Shown here: positions 21,016 through 32,603 of the stretch, in pieces
How the letters are laid out: each line of letters opens with the position of its first letter
Numbering within the stretch: the stretch's first letter is position 1
Source: Lyophyllum atratum
Lineage: Eukaryota > Basidiomycota > Agaricomycetes > Agaricales > Lyophyllaceae
Length of the DNA stretch: 33,383 nt
Reading direction: 5' to 3'
NCBI GenBank assembly: GCA_014905825.1
Contig: JACGCN010000121.1
Coordinates: 1-33,383, forward strand
Translations under genes and position numbers: made by a program
Notes under the pieces: generated by a model
Databases searched by the model: none
Seen by the model: only the letters and a program-made list of their open reading frames with translations
Told to the model about the DNA's origin: nothing

Positions 21016-21671
21016 GATGGTTGGATGCAGAGTCCGACAGCTGGCACGTTCGAGTATATCGGGAATATTATTTCAGGTCTGGCGTTGAGTCCGGCTTCGA
21101 TTGTTCGATATCTTGCCTTTTTCGGCTACTCCTCCTGTCAGCCCTTTTTCTACACATAAACTGCACTGAATCCTCGGATGATATCTCCACACCCTGTCTA
21201 CTTAGTCAAAGGTTGTCACTATGCACCGCGCGTCGTTCGCTCGCTACTAGTACCAGTTCGACTTACGCCCCCAATCTACTTAAGCCAGGCACCGCAAACA
21301 TTCATGCTCCCTCAGAAGAAAATATTAAAAGTTCCTGTGGCACTTATCGCCGTAGGGCCGTTGTCTTCTCGCAGTTGTCTGCGCCGTATTTCCATCAACT
21401 TTCGCCCTTCGCCACCCACGGCAATTCGGGAATCAATTCACACGTTGACACGTGACTTTCCAACGCTGGTCTTGCCGTTGTCTGCCGTCTTCACGAGCTT
21501 CACCACTGACAGCGATCACAACTGACGAAGGGAGGAAGTACGTGGCGTCCTACTCATTCACATTCGCGGATACTGATTGCTTTATTATTTGTTTACAGTG
21601 GTGTCGTACAGGCAGTACGCATCGGCCCGTCTCCTCGTGTTGCATTCACTGAGCTATGTGTTTACAGAGAC
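21016..21671. promoter_or_regulatory. divergent promoter region, INO80F-like/NDUFA13
   Basis: A 656-bp spacer between two outward-facing starts. Frames at 21178-21525 and neighbours translate to Pro/Ser/Leu-rich strings without splice partners. I see no gene; it should contain both promoters and leaders. Confidence 0.4.
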
Positions 21672-22321
21672 ATGCCCCCTCCGGGGGGGTTCGCAGCACT
21701 CAAGTACAAACGAAACCTCCCGTTCCGTGGACCAGGATCTCTTGTCATCCTCGGCGGTGTCACGGGGATATGCGCCTTTGGCTTTTACAGACTAGGAAAG
21801 GGTAACCTGGAAAAGAGGTAAGAGCCATTAATACCTCCGAGCAGAGAGGACAACTTCTGGGTCAGCTGAACGTGGAACGTGTCCATGCGCACCCCGCTCG
21901 CCGCAAAACGTGGTGCCATAGGATCCGGCCGCATGAGCGATGGGCTTATCTGGTCACTTGGCTTTGGCTTTCGGTCCGCAGCTGAGATAGGAAAAAATGA
22001 GCTGATTTGGCAATGACAGAGAACTGCAGCGAGAGAAAGTATGGTCGCGCATCCATTTGGTTCCGGTTATGATGGCGGAGGGCGATCGCGACGTATACAG
22101 ACGCGAGCAGGCGGCTTTGGCGAGGGAGAAGGAGATCATGAAGGATGTGAAGGGTTGGGAGGTGAGTTGCGCCCCTGTTACTACGCATGATATGCACTCA
22201 TGATGCGATTGCCACTTGTGCCTTCCCGCTCTTCTTTCTTCTTTTTATTACCGGGTCACAGGCTGGAAAGGGCGTCTATAACAGTTCGCGCTATCGTTCT
22301 CCAGAAATTGTCATACTATGA
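21672..22321 (+). CDS. NDUFA13: NADH:ubiquinone oxidoreductase subunit NDUFA13 (GRIM-19)
   Basis: An accessory complex I subunit that crosses the inner mitochondrial membrane once and clamps the two arms. Three exons (21672-21817, 22020-22161, 22262-22321) give 115 aa. The N-terminus MPPPGGFAALKYKRNLPFRG is the family hallmark, followed by one transmembrane helix (SLVILGGVTGICAFGFY) and a charged helical arm (REKVWSRIHLVPVMMAEGD, YRREQAALAREKEIMKDV). The end is YNSSRYRSPEIVIL. Introns of 202 and 100 bp are longer than elsewhere in the window. It lies about 4.7 kb from NDUFS8 on the same strand. No frameshifts. Confidence 0.95.
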
Positions 22322-22814
22322 TGGGAAGGAAGGGTGGCATTCGCCTAGAACAGCGATTAAAATGGAACGGCATTCGTGTGACATCGGGGAAGAACACATC
22401 GTGAGGTGGTCAGAAGGACTGGTTGCCGGAGTGTGGGCGCGACGTAAATTACCATTGTACCTCGCCATTGATGTGGTTCGTCTTGCCCTAATCAAGAACC
22501 CTAATTTAGGGCAGGCGACTTGTTGTTGACCGCAGGGATACCCTTATACAATTCCTTTGCAATTCCTTATCCAATCTTTCCCCGTTGACACTCGCTGCAC
22601 TGCCCAACCGGAGATTACTCGTATTGGGTCATTTCTAAACCGCGGGGTTATCAATCTCACTGATATATGTTTGGGTGCCAAAGATTGACTTCGCATCGGA
22701 CATACTTCTTGACAGAATAGGAATTTGTTCGGTGGCCATATCGAACCCCTTTCTGTAGCGCCCGGACGACCACCTAGCTCGACCCGTGCCGCTGATTCAA
22801 TCAGAGTCAGACGA
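22322..22814. other. intergenic, upstream of the HMG gene
   Basis: Holds the NDUFA13 3' UTR and the HMG-gene promoter. The frame of the HMG gene stays open upstream of 22815 back to about 22725 but has no ATG there. No separate gene seen. Confidence 0.45.
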
Positions 22815-24797
22815 ATGCTTTCGGTTCGAGTGCGAGCCCGAATCCCTTTTAAACCGCTAAGCCTACCATGCCGCGTTCCTCTTTTCAACACCCCCATCCG
22901 TCCTTTGCATTCTCCCCTCTCGTCGCGCGTTAAATCCATGCCCTCTGCTGACCGTCGACCCTTCTCTCCCATGTCCAGCTACTACTCCTCATTCGACTCT
23001 CCCATGAAGTCCGCCTCCCCAATGCTCACCTTTGACGACACCAGCGCATTCTCTCCAACTGACGCGGACCAGATGCTCTTTGGTCCCTTCGATTTCGAGG
23101 AATTCGTCACCCCCACATCCCCTGGCCCGTCATGGAATCCATTCAACGACATGGATGATGACGATGTCAAGCTGAATTATGATTACTTGGGCTCCCCGCC
23201 ACACCCAAGCTTTGGCTTGAATCCTTCTCAGGCTTCGCCCGCTGATAGTGGCTACTTCGATTCCACTGGATCTTATGGCATCAGAGTGCAGAAGAGTTCA
23301 CCACCACCCGACACCCAACTCATTCTTTCTAATTGGATAAACGATCCTGACCTATCTCTCGCGTCCTCGTCATCACCGATACCCATCCCTTCGTCCAGTA
23401 TACCCCAGGCCTCGTCGTCATTTGTGGCGTTCCCAGAGCGATTGCATTTCCCTCAGGATGCCGCTTTCTCTCCTACAGAATTCGCCGCTCTTCATCCACT
23501 TCCGCGATCCATGTCTCCGTCCTCTTCGTTCGAAGATCATTATTCCCCAAGACAGCGCGTGAATTCCATCTCCCCACAAGACACATCGCTCCACACGCCG
23601 TCTTGGGCATCCCAATTGTATGTTCCCCGCGCTCTCCGCTCATCTTCATCATCTCGGCCTTCTGTTCGTCATTCTCCTCTCGAAGCCACGGTGCGGCAGC
23701 GCGTTTCTTCCCTTCGGGGCTCCGTCACATCTGGGCAACTCTTCCAGTCCTCGAGTGCCCCCACTTTTACTGAACCAAGTGCCTCACGAGCTTATAGCCG
23801 CCGTGCGGAGTCAGTTAGTATTGGCGACGACCCCGACGCGACCGTAAGGAGGAAGAAGCGCAGTCCACCTGTGGAGGACCCCGTCAATCAGGGCAAAGCC
23901 AATCCCGATCCTGGTTAGTCCACGTCACTAATGTTTTTTGTCTCATGCCACGTTCTGATACGCCTCATCTTCTCTAGTTCTCAAATCTGTACTGCGGCCG
24001 CCAAAATTGGCACCCTCGGCTTGGCAGCTGTATTTTACGGACTGGATCCAGAAACAGCAAGCCTCCGGTACACGTAAGCTGAATGTCGCTCAGGCTGCAA
24101 AGGAAGCTGGCCAAGAATACGCATGTTTGACCAATGAGGAGAAGGAGGTACATAGTCCATTGTTTTTCTTCATGACGTCATATATTCATCACAGTGTTTG
24201 CTCTTTTCTAGCCCTATAAACGGCGGTCTCAGGCCGCGAAGGATGCTCGTGAACGCGAGCTTGCCGCTTACATGCGAACTCTGACCCCGGATGACATCAA
24301 ACGCGAGAACGCTTTTCGGGCTGCGCAGCGTAAAGCAGGGAAATCTCGGAAGAGCAACATCAAGGATCCGAATGCACCGAAGAAACCTCTTAGTGCTTAC
24401 TTCATGTTCCTTCAAAGGATAAGGGCAAACCCGCACTTGGTACAGGATATATTTGGCGATGAGACCGAGACCACCAAACAGAGTGTCCTTGCTGCGGCCA
24501 AATGGCGTTCGATGACCGATGGTGAACGTCAAGTACGTGTTTCTGTAGCTGTAATGGCACATTGTGTGACTAATTTTCTATTTGTAGCCCTTCCTTGCAC
24601 AAGCCGAACAGGAGAAGATGGAGTACGAGGCAGCGAGAAGGATATACGAAGAAGGCTCGCCGTCCTATGGGTCTTCGAACATCAACTTCAGTATTCTACC
24701 CGGGAGCCCCTCGTTCCCGACCATGAAGCTGGAAGTGGAGAGTGATAGCGAAGGCATCGTCACTGATGATCCCCTCGATCGTGCCTTTCGCTCCTGA
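22815..24797 (+). CDS. protein with two HMG boxes and a long Ser/Pro-rich N-terminus
   Basis: Four exons (22815-23913, 23978-24147, 24212-24532, 24588-24797) give 599 aa from the first in-frame ATG. The second Met at 22938 (MPSADRRPFSP, residue 42) may be the main start. Residues 1-41 are Arg-rich without Asp or Glu (MLSVRVRARIPFKPL), like a mitochondrial presequence. Residues 42-365 are Ser/Pro-rich with an acidic patch (FNDMDDDDVKL) and a basic cluster (VRRKKRS). Box A is at about 376-445 (APSAWQLYFTDWIQKQ, TNEEKEPYKRRS). Box B is at about 472-545 (DPNAPKKPLSAYFMFLQRIR, AAKWRSMTDGERQPF). The tail is acidic. HMG boxes bend DNA; two tandem boxes recall mitochondrial TFAM/Abf2, but a nuclear transcription factor is equally possible. 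A CRE octamer lies in the second intron. No frameshifts. Confidence 0.85.
24173..24180. promoter_or_regulatory. perfect CRE octamer TGACGTCA, intronic
   Basis: Second copy of the octamer also present at 17125-17132. It lies inside the 64-bp second intron (24148-24211) of the HMG gene. May be coincidental. Confidence 0.2.
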
Positions 24798-25089
24798 TTT
24801 GGTTCTACGATGTGTTATCGTCTGCTTTACGACCTCTCACGCCCTTCTCGGTACTTGATGATTGCACGTATACACCCTGCTCACTTTTATTTGATCTACA
24901 TTATTACCTTTGTACGACAGACATTATAAATCTACTCATGCCTTTATTATCCTGTATTTCTATATGCCGGACATTGGAACCTAGTACATAGATAGCTTGG
25001 CGGGTGACATTCACGAACACCCCACTTCGACATTGTATGAGTACGTAGCACGTATCGAATAGTACGTCATAACTAGATGGTCTCTATCA

Positions 25090-25807
25090 TTATAAGGGCA
25101 GTCGAAGAATCATCTTCTGATGAGGATCGCCATCTTCATCGAACTCTGCACCCTACCGATCCAAGATCTTGTCTGAATAAAGACTTTAATTAACATCGGG
25201 CGTCGAACTTACCTCAGCCTGGTATCCAAATCTAAAATAATCATTACAACGGTGATCAGACTGGGGTGCCAGAATTTCTGGAGCGCCTGACTCACTTCGC
25301 ATAGAAACCCTTGACATATAGCTGCGAGTGGCACACGATCTCCGCGAAGTCAGTGGTGCCAGCGCTTGTGGCGTCTGTTTTGACCCAGTCGTGCAGCGCT
25401 TGGACGAGCTCGCGTCCGAAACGGAAGCTGCGATAGTCTTTGAGGACAGCGAGTCTGCTTAGCTTATAGTAACCCCCGGGAGCTTTGTACGCGCGAATGG
25501 TGCCAATGGGCGTCAGGGACGGTGTAAGCCTCAAGAGGAAATGGGTCGAGGTAGGGTCGAACCTGGGGTGGGTCAGACAGCAGATTTCCTAGTGCGATAG
25601 GAAACGGTCGCGAACTCATCGATCTCGGTGTCAAGGGGGAACTTCTGCTCGACATGGAAGACGGCGATTCTCTGGGTGCGCAAGATTGGCGATTGGCCGG
25701 GGAGAGGATGTGAAAATGTGCTGTACCGTGTCATAGCACTGTTGAATCTCCTCTTCAGTAGATGCAACGACTATCTCGTGCGCTGGGACGTCTGCTGAGC
25801 CAGCCAT
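25090..25807 (-). CDS. GNAT-family N-acetyltransferase
   Basis: Five exons (25727-25807, 25616-25671, 25296-25562, 25213-25231, 25090-25152) give 161 aa. The fold is complete: N-terminal CYDTRIAVFHVEQKFPLDTE, acceptor-side strand THFLLRLTPS, GTIRAYK, then motif A, LSRLAVLKDYRSFRFGRELV, with the acetyl-CoA pyrophosphate loop in the variant form R-S-F-R-F-G. HSQLYVKGFYAKFGYQAEG and the end KMILRLPL follow. It resembles the small fungal GNATs of the YjdJ/ElaA type that acetylate an unknown amine. The second intron (25563-25615) begins GTTCG and the exon after it also begins GTTCG. Convergent with the HMG gene (292 bp apart), divergent from the PPR gene (272 bp between starts). No frameshifts. 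Confidence 0.92.
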
Positions 25808-26079
25808 TCTCGACGCGCGGATGCGGGCTCGATCTTGAACCGAGGCGATCAGATGAGGGAGATGCATCACGTGATACACGGCGATGAGCAACATCGACAA
25901 ACAGACAAAAGTTCTGACGAAATATTCAGAGTGCGAGGTGCAACTACTTTCCAAATATCTGCCCTGGCCATCGTGTAGCTGCTGGAGGTATGCATTTCTG
26001 TCCAGCTTGAAACGGGGCTTAACTTATATTCTCTCCGAATTCCAGGGACCCAGAGTGCTCGTCAAGGAGGACGAGTCTT

Positions 26080-29000
26080 ATGGTCGAGCCTTTCGCAGCA
26101 GTCATCTTCAACAAACTACTTACCGGTCGCTCAACGCTGAAATATCCGTCTTCGTTCAACTCGGTCGCGCGCGTTGTGGCGAGCTCCTCGACGCGCAGTC
26201 CTGTTGGCCCAGATTTCTTCTCACCCCAACCACGGCGCGTCAAGGGGAAGGACAAGTTCGGGAGCAGCTCCGAAGGTGCATGTCACCTCTTGCGGTGCCA
26301 GGAATGGTCCAGCTGTATAAGCCGACACTCGCTCTGGTGCCCTGGTGAGTTCCTACGCCATGCTGTTATACTGGACCATAACATTTTGCACTTAGACCGG
26401 AGTCGCTTTATGATGTTGGACGAACTCCCCGAAGCTCAGCACCGGTCCACCCGACGTTATAAGAGCCGCGTACCATCGAGTCGGAGTACTTCGTCTAGAC
26501 CTTTATCCATCTCTACCATTTCTGGTGGTCAACGGCGGCATTTTGCATCGGAGGGAGTACCTGTAGTCCAGCATGAGGCACCGCGGCACAGTGGTCATGC
26601 CGCTGCTGAGGTACCTGCAACTACTCCAGCAACCCATTCTACCCCCTATGCTGAAAGGTCACCGGAAATTCTACGGTCTATCCAAGAATTCGAGCGTGTT
26701 TCACGAACTCCGAGAGCCAAATTTGATATGGACGAGGCTTGGGAAGTCTTTCGTGACGTGGAGGAACTTAGCCTTCCACTCGCGTCCAGGCTCGGATTTG
26801 TGGACAGATATATCAGTGCCGCCGAATTGCACTATCGGCTGGAGACGGATGACACGCAGCTGCAGGAATGGGGGCGCCGCGCATTTCACATGCTTGAGAC
26901 GATTTCCTCACCTATCGCTCCTTACACGCGATTTGACCAGTGGAGGCTTTGTCTTCTAACGCGGTCGAATGCTCTTCTTGGCAATATTGAGACTGCTGCC
27001 CGAACGCTCCATGATGCAGACGACATTCCCCTCCCATACCACCACAAGGCAGGCATCCCATATGCATACGAGATGATCATATCAGCCATCGCCCGATACA
27101 AAGACAACGCACATGCCATCGACTTCATTGCTGAACAGTGGTCAAACATAGGCTCGCATCTTGATTTTAAGCTGTCTTCTTCCCATCACGCGTCCCAAGA
27201 ACGAGCTGGTCGGTCCCTGCGAGTAGTTGCTTACCGTATTGCTGCCGAAGTCGTAGATGCGTCGCCCTTCCTAGAACGAGATGGCTGGGACAAGAAGCGG
27301 AGAGAGAACGTTGGATGCTTCTTCGTCGACGCGTTGTGTTATGCTCATATGGCTAGCGAAGCTCGGGAAGTGCTCGTCAAGATGCAGAAAACTCAACCTC
27401 CATGTCCCACAACCATTTCAACTCACCGTGGTTCGCTTTCTTGCCCGGCAGGCGTCTTTGGTGAAGTCTGCCATCGAGGTTCACGCGTCCATTCCTGCCC
27501 AGGATCATGATCTACCATATCTTCAGACGGGTCTCTATGTCCACGCTCGACAGGGCAATACCGAGGTCGCTCAAAAGTATTTCAGTGATATCTTGGCAAT
27601 AGGACCACCCGCTCCTGATGACATCGCGAGTCTCATTCACGGCTATGCCATAGCGGACAATATCGACCAAGTGAACGCGTTATTTAACCAGTTCTTCCCG
27701 TTAACCGTCGATGGGAAACGCATGAACTCACCGGGGCTTCAGCATTATGCCGGTGTCCTCTATGCCCATTCCAGGCAAGGAGATCAGGCTGGATCACGTT
27801 TTTGGTTGCAGGACCTGGCAAATACCGATCTGGTGCCCGACGATCATATCTTCACCATCGTCCTGAATGCATTTGCGCATGCGGGGGACATCGACTCCGT
27901 AATGGCCATCCTTGAACAGATGCGCTCAGCTGGAATCAAGCCCAATCTGGTCACATATACCATCATTATCACTCTCCTGGCCCACCGCAAAGACCCTATT
28001 GGCGCAGAGGACATCTTTAAGCGCGCGTTGAAGGAAGGTATCGTCCCGGACACTCGCATGATCGTTGCCATGATGAATGCCCACGTTGAGGCTGGCTCTT
28101 GGAAGGGTGTAATTCGGGCATATGACTACCTGATGGCTTCCCGGGCCACTGCGCTACCCATTGACGTTTATAACACCCTGATGAAGGCGTACATACTCAT
28201 CGGTGCTCCGTTTTCTGTCGTCTACAAGTTCTTCAAGAGGCTGGAGCGCTCAAAGGCGAAACCCGACGCGTACACTTATTCTCTCCTCGTCCAATCGGCA
28301 TGCGATTCTGGCTTAATGGACATTGCGTCGGATATCTACTACGACAATGGAATCGCTCTCCCAAGAGCAACCCGATCGCGGCCTCAACATCAACGTATAC
28401 ATTCTGACCATCCTGATGGCCGGTTTTCTGCAGCACGGCGACAAGATACGGGCGAAGGGGGTGTATGATGAGATGCGCGCCCAAGGTATCCAGCCCACCC
28501 CCATCACATTTGGCACTATCATCAAGGCATATGGCAATGACAAGTCGAAGGAGAGTTTGCGGATAGCGGAGGAGTTTATTGCGAGTCTTGTTGCTGTTCC
28601 AGACAACGAGCGGGTCTGGCGTAAACCCAAGTACGACTCCAAGTCAGCTCTCCATCATCTCTACGGTCCCTTCATGTCTGCATATGTCAAGATGCAGAAG
28701 CCAGAGGAAGTCGAGCGAGTAACTCCAGAACATGTTGAATGAAGGGGCGCCTCCTTCACTTGGCACCCTGTCAGCGCTTCTCGATGTTCACCGACGCACT
28801 CTCAATATTGATGCCGTCCTGAAAATTTGGCCACGCATATATGAGATGGGGATGGAGCTCACTAAGAGGGATTTGTCGGCCCAGCCTGAAGATGATAACG
28901 ATATCCGTGGGATCAGAGGAAATGTCCTCTGTGTCCCGCTCTCCATTTTACATCGACGCCCTATCCGCTGCAGGTCGACATTCCGAGATCGCGACAGTCT

Positions 29001-29648
29001 GGAAAGACTTCCGTGCTCGCGGATTCTCATTCGATTCACACAACTGGAATCACTTGGTCGTAGCACTCGTGCGAGCCGGCCAGCCTGAACGGGCGTTCGA
29101 GGTCGTGGAGAAAGTAATCATACCCTTCCAAGAGCTGAGTTCACGATCCATACCACCCAGAGACCCAACTCCCAGCTCGCCGCTTCTCTCCGACCTCCGC
29201 CCCAAGGACACCGATGTCATTGAAGAGGCTCCAGGGGAGCCTCCGAGGCATAGTCTAACCAAGCGAGTACTCGCTGCCAAGATCGCGACAGCACGTACAG
29301 CGCGAATGGAAGGCTGGAGCGACGAGGAACCTGGCCACGACTTTGCCCACCATCTTCATATCCTTCACCAGATTTCACCATCCTGGGCGACCTGGCGCCC
29401 CCACAACGCTGCTCTCACTGTTCTCCTCATGTCGCTAATCGGTTGACTGCGGGACGCTGGTTAAGCCGATTGTGCCTGACGACGACAGCGTACCCGACCC
29501 TGATTACGACGAAAGGCCGGAAGCGCGAGAGATTCTGAATAGGATCTACAACAACTATCCCAAGACCGTCGGTGTGGTTCTCAATTACGAGGCATATGAA
29601 AGGCAGAGATTGGAAAGCGACTACGACGAGGAGTACAACTGGGGCTAA
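26080..29648 (+). CDS. pentatricopeptide-repeat protein, probably mitochondrial, frameshifted
   Basis: A large RNA-binding PPR protein, likely acting in mitochondrial RNA processing or translation. Start ATG 26080. An intron at 26345-26395 joins WCP to DRSRF in phase. The N-terminal region is Arg/Ser-rich with few acids (RRYKSRVPSSRSTSS), fitting a targeting sequence, although the ATG at 26410 is an alternative start. After a helical region come PPR units, clearest at about 27830-28300 (VMAILEQMRSAGIKPNLVTY, EDIFKRALKEGIVPDTRM, FFKRLERSKAKPDAYTYSLL) and 28440-28520 (GVYDEMRAQGIQPTPITFGT). The end is DYDEEYNWG. The frame moves by one base near 27388-27391 (an AAAA run), 28350, 28720, 28930 and 29437, each time continuing the same protein. 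Either sequence error or a recently dead gene. Convergent with the velvet gene, 108 bp apart. Confidence 0.8.
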
Positions 29649-29756
29649 GAGCAGCACATTGGAAGGGGATGAATACACAGTGGTGATGGATGGCAGGCAG
29701 ATTAATCAAAGCAACACGGAGTATCTTACACTTCCAAACACGCAGACTACATCTGC

Positions 29757-31641
29757 TCACGCGCCGTCTGAATCATCGTCAGACGAATCGTCCCGTCGGC
29801 GGCGCTTGCTCGACCCATGACGGTTGCGCTATGAGATGGGCGCGTCAGTACGACAGAAGTGCGGGCATGGAGGGGTGAAGTCATACCAAGGGAAGCTTCT
29901 GTCCCTGATTGCCAATGCGATGGAGAGGGCTGTAGTATCTGGTAGTGATAGTAGCGTATAAGCATAAAAGAACAAAAGTTGTACGTAGTATTAATACTAA
30001 TTCACATACCTGGAACACCGGGGAAGCGTTTCGCCGAGTAGACTACGAAAGACTCCGTGAAAGTCTGCGCAAGGACTGGGGACACATCGTTGTGGACGCG
30101 TGTGGCTCCGGCCTCCGGTGCGGGGGGGCTAGAAGGGATCCTGTCAGTCACTTCGATGCGTACAGATAAAGCTACGGCCACTCACGCTCCTACATTCATA
30201 AGCCGCAATCTGAGACGGAACGTGCCTACCAAAGCGAGTGTTACTTTTGGAAGCGATAAGGTAAATGGGGGTGCCTGCCTTCGGTGCGGACAAAGGTCCT
30301 GGAAAAAAAGAAAATTCCGGTTTCCGATGCTCATCCAAAGACGACACGCGTTAGCAGATAACGGACCGACAAGGGTGCGAGTGTACGTATGGCGGGGCAG
30401 AGGTGGTATTGAAGATGTAGATGACGCTTGTGTGGCCTGGACAGTTGGGGTAAAGTTTGACGAATAGTATGGAGGCGGGGGTGGCACCTGGGGTTGCGTT
30501 TGCGCGTATCCCGTCGCGACGAAACGTAGAACTGTCGACCGATGGGTGATCTCCGTCCTGGCCGTACCGTTCGGGTTGCTGGTGCGACCAAGCTGAATTA
30601 TCTCTGCCATCCGTGCTGGCACCTCGGAGCGCCGGGTCGACTTGCGAGTTGGAGAAAGTGTCTATCGGCTGATATGCCGTGTCCGTGGCCCAGGCTCGAT
30701 AAGGGAGGACCTCGGCCTCTGGTTCAGGCTGCCAGGAATCTTGTCCGCTGTTTAAATTACTACTTGAGGTCCGTGAGAAAGAAGCGATTGAGGGCAAAAT
30801 AGGAGGCGGGAATGTCGTGTTACGATCGATGGAAGGGCTCGGCGCAGGATAGCCCCAGGTGGGCGTTTCGGAACCTGCGGCGCTATAAGGAGTAGGCGGG
30901 GGGAAGTCATGGCGTCGGCCATAGGAGGGAAATAGCTTTGGGCATTATAGCTGGTGCCTTGAGAAGGTACAGAAGGGGTGGGCAATCCACCGGTCTATTG
31001 TAGGAAATATGGTAAATTAGCACGTTTGCAGGCATAAGCCGCAATCCTGGCACATACCTGGTCTCCAGACCTGTACTGTGACGGAGCAGGGGTAGCTTGT
31101 GATATTGGGGTTTGGTTGCCTGAGGAACGTGGGTGAGGAGCTGATGTACTTGTCCCCTCCGCCTTGTTTTAGTAGCATGAGGAGGTACATAACGTCCGCG
31201 GAAGAGGGATGGAGGACGAGATTCATCTCATGTTTTGCGTCTGCAGACCACAAGTCGACGGTGACTAAGAAGAACGAACAGTCTACATCACTGAAATAAG
31301 AGTTCAGAAGGCCGCACTGAGCGTAAACGAACGTTTGGAGGTGCTTACTCGACGTCTACGATGGTATTGTCGTCCCTTCTAACTATCATTTTCGCTACCG
31401 CTGCTGGCGCTAATGGTCTGCGATCCTACAGATCCCGTCCATATTAAGGCATAAGAATCCCCAGGGTGTGGACGCACTTTATCCCCGAAACCACACATTC
31501 GGGCACGTAGAGGGTGCTGGACGACTTCCAGTGAATAGTGTCTGGGTAGGCACATGGTAAGATGAAAGCACGTCAGACGCGAGACGTCAATTTATTGGGC
31601 TGACCGATTTCCTTGCCACTGGCCCCACTGTTCAGGGCCAT
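29757..31641 (-). CDS. velB: velvet-family regulator, VelB type, frameshifted
   Basis: Velvet proteins are fungal NF-kB-like DNA-binding factors that link development, light response and secondary metabolism. The velvet domain is in two halves. The first (about 31550-31200) has VVQHPLRARMCGFGDK, DRRPLAPAAVAKMIV, SFFLVTVDLWSADAKHEMN and LVLHPSS. The second (about 30430-29887) has YTRTLVGPLSANACRL, TEGTFRLRLRLMNVGA, HNDVSPVLAQTF, YSAKRFPGVPDTTAL and GNQGQKLPL. The roughly 250-residue Pro/Ser/Gln-rich insert between them is the mark of VelB. The tail is basic then acidic (SSKRRRRDDSSDDDSDGA). Introns include 31426-31477, 31291-31348, 30129-30185, 29939-30009, 29829-29886 and a GC-AG intron at 30226-30278. 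Single-base frameshifts lie near 30910, 30510, 30290 and 29915. The link from the ATG at 31641 to the first half is unresolved. Confidence 0.88.
30226..30278 (-). other. GC-AG intron in the velvet gene
   Basis: On the minus strand the donor reads GAAG|GCAGGC and the acceptor TGGTAG. Splicing joins VRTE to GTFRLRLRLMNVGA, the exact conserved velvet sequence. No GT donor lies nearby. Confidence 0.6.
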
Positions 31642-32603
31642 CCTGGGGTACCTGGCGAAGCGCGGGTGAGGGCAGTGTTGATTTGCCTCGGATTGATCTG
31701 CTGTATCATTGCAGACGTGGGGGCGGGGTGAGAGATGTAGGTGGGGTGCGAGGAGCGTTATAACCGGAAACTGAGTCTGAGATGGCCTTTGGATTGGGAG
31801 GAAGAGACGGTAGAGTTCGAGTTTTTTTAACCTGCAGGCAGCTTGAGAACGTGTTCTCACGAGAGAACGGAGGGATTCTGAGTAAAACAGCAGAGTTGGA
31901 CTGAATGTCAGTGGTGGGAGGTGTTGTCCAGTCACAGACGACCCGACAGAGTGGGATCACTCACACCACAGGGTTTTCGTTGCTACAAATCAATGTCGTC
32001 TCCGTTCGTTCGCGTGTCCTGGGTTGTATACTGCTTCTCGTCGCTCAGCGTTCAGTGCCCACTGTCGATGTTGATAGTGCGCGTGCAAACGCCGTCGAGG
32101 GTCATTTTCAAAAGGCCGTTTATATTAGCACAGCCACACACGTTCCGCTCAACGCATCGTCGTCCCTCCACCCACATCCCACAGACGCTGCCAAATCCTC
32201 CAGCTCTGGCATCACTCCGAGGGCGACCTCCACCAGATGATTTTCCATCCCGGCACCACGTAGCCTGTCCCCTGCCAGTCAATACCAGTGTCTTGGGCGA
32301 ACCGCTATTTCGGTAAGCTCGCCCAATGACATCCATCTCGTGTGTGTTGTCTTGGGCAATCTCCACACTGTTTCTCCGTCGCAAAATGAGTATCTAGTAT
32401 GTTGCAACCTTCTTCCCGCCAATCCGACGCCTCTCCCTGGTGCTTCTCTCGTGGAAAACGCGTTAACAGTAGAGAAAACGCAATCTTATCTGATAAGATT
32501 TCGCCTTATTCGGCAAACGCCACGTGGCGATACGCAATATCACGATCATATCATCGACTTAGCCTCGGAATTTCTCTCCGCAATCTACTCCCTGGTGGAA
32601 ATC
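31642..32603. promoter_or_regulatory. divergent upstream region, velB/ArfGAP
   Basis: A 962-bp spacer between outward-facing genes. Frames at 31921-32316 are Pro/Ser/His-rich and have no splice partners, so I call no gene. Long spacers are common before developmental regulators. A GATA palindrome lies at 32482-32500. Confidence 0.4.
32482..32500. promoter_or_regulatory. perfect GATA palindrome upstream of the ArfGAP
   Basis: AATCTTATC-T-GATAAGATT: 9-bp arms, perfectly complementary around one base, 103 bp upstream of the ATG at 32604. It contains one GATA site in each orientation. Binding by a fungal GATA factor (nitrogen, iron or light type) is plausible; not shown. Confidence 0.4.

Noticed and set aside
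22725..22814. Upstream start of the HMG protein at 22725
   Set aside because: The codon there is TTG; the first in-frame ATG is 22815.
22544..22972. 142-codon minus-strand frame, Arg/Gly-rich
   Set aside because: Antisense to the upstream region and Arg/Ser-rich start of the HMG gene; no splice context.
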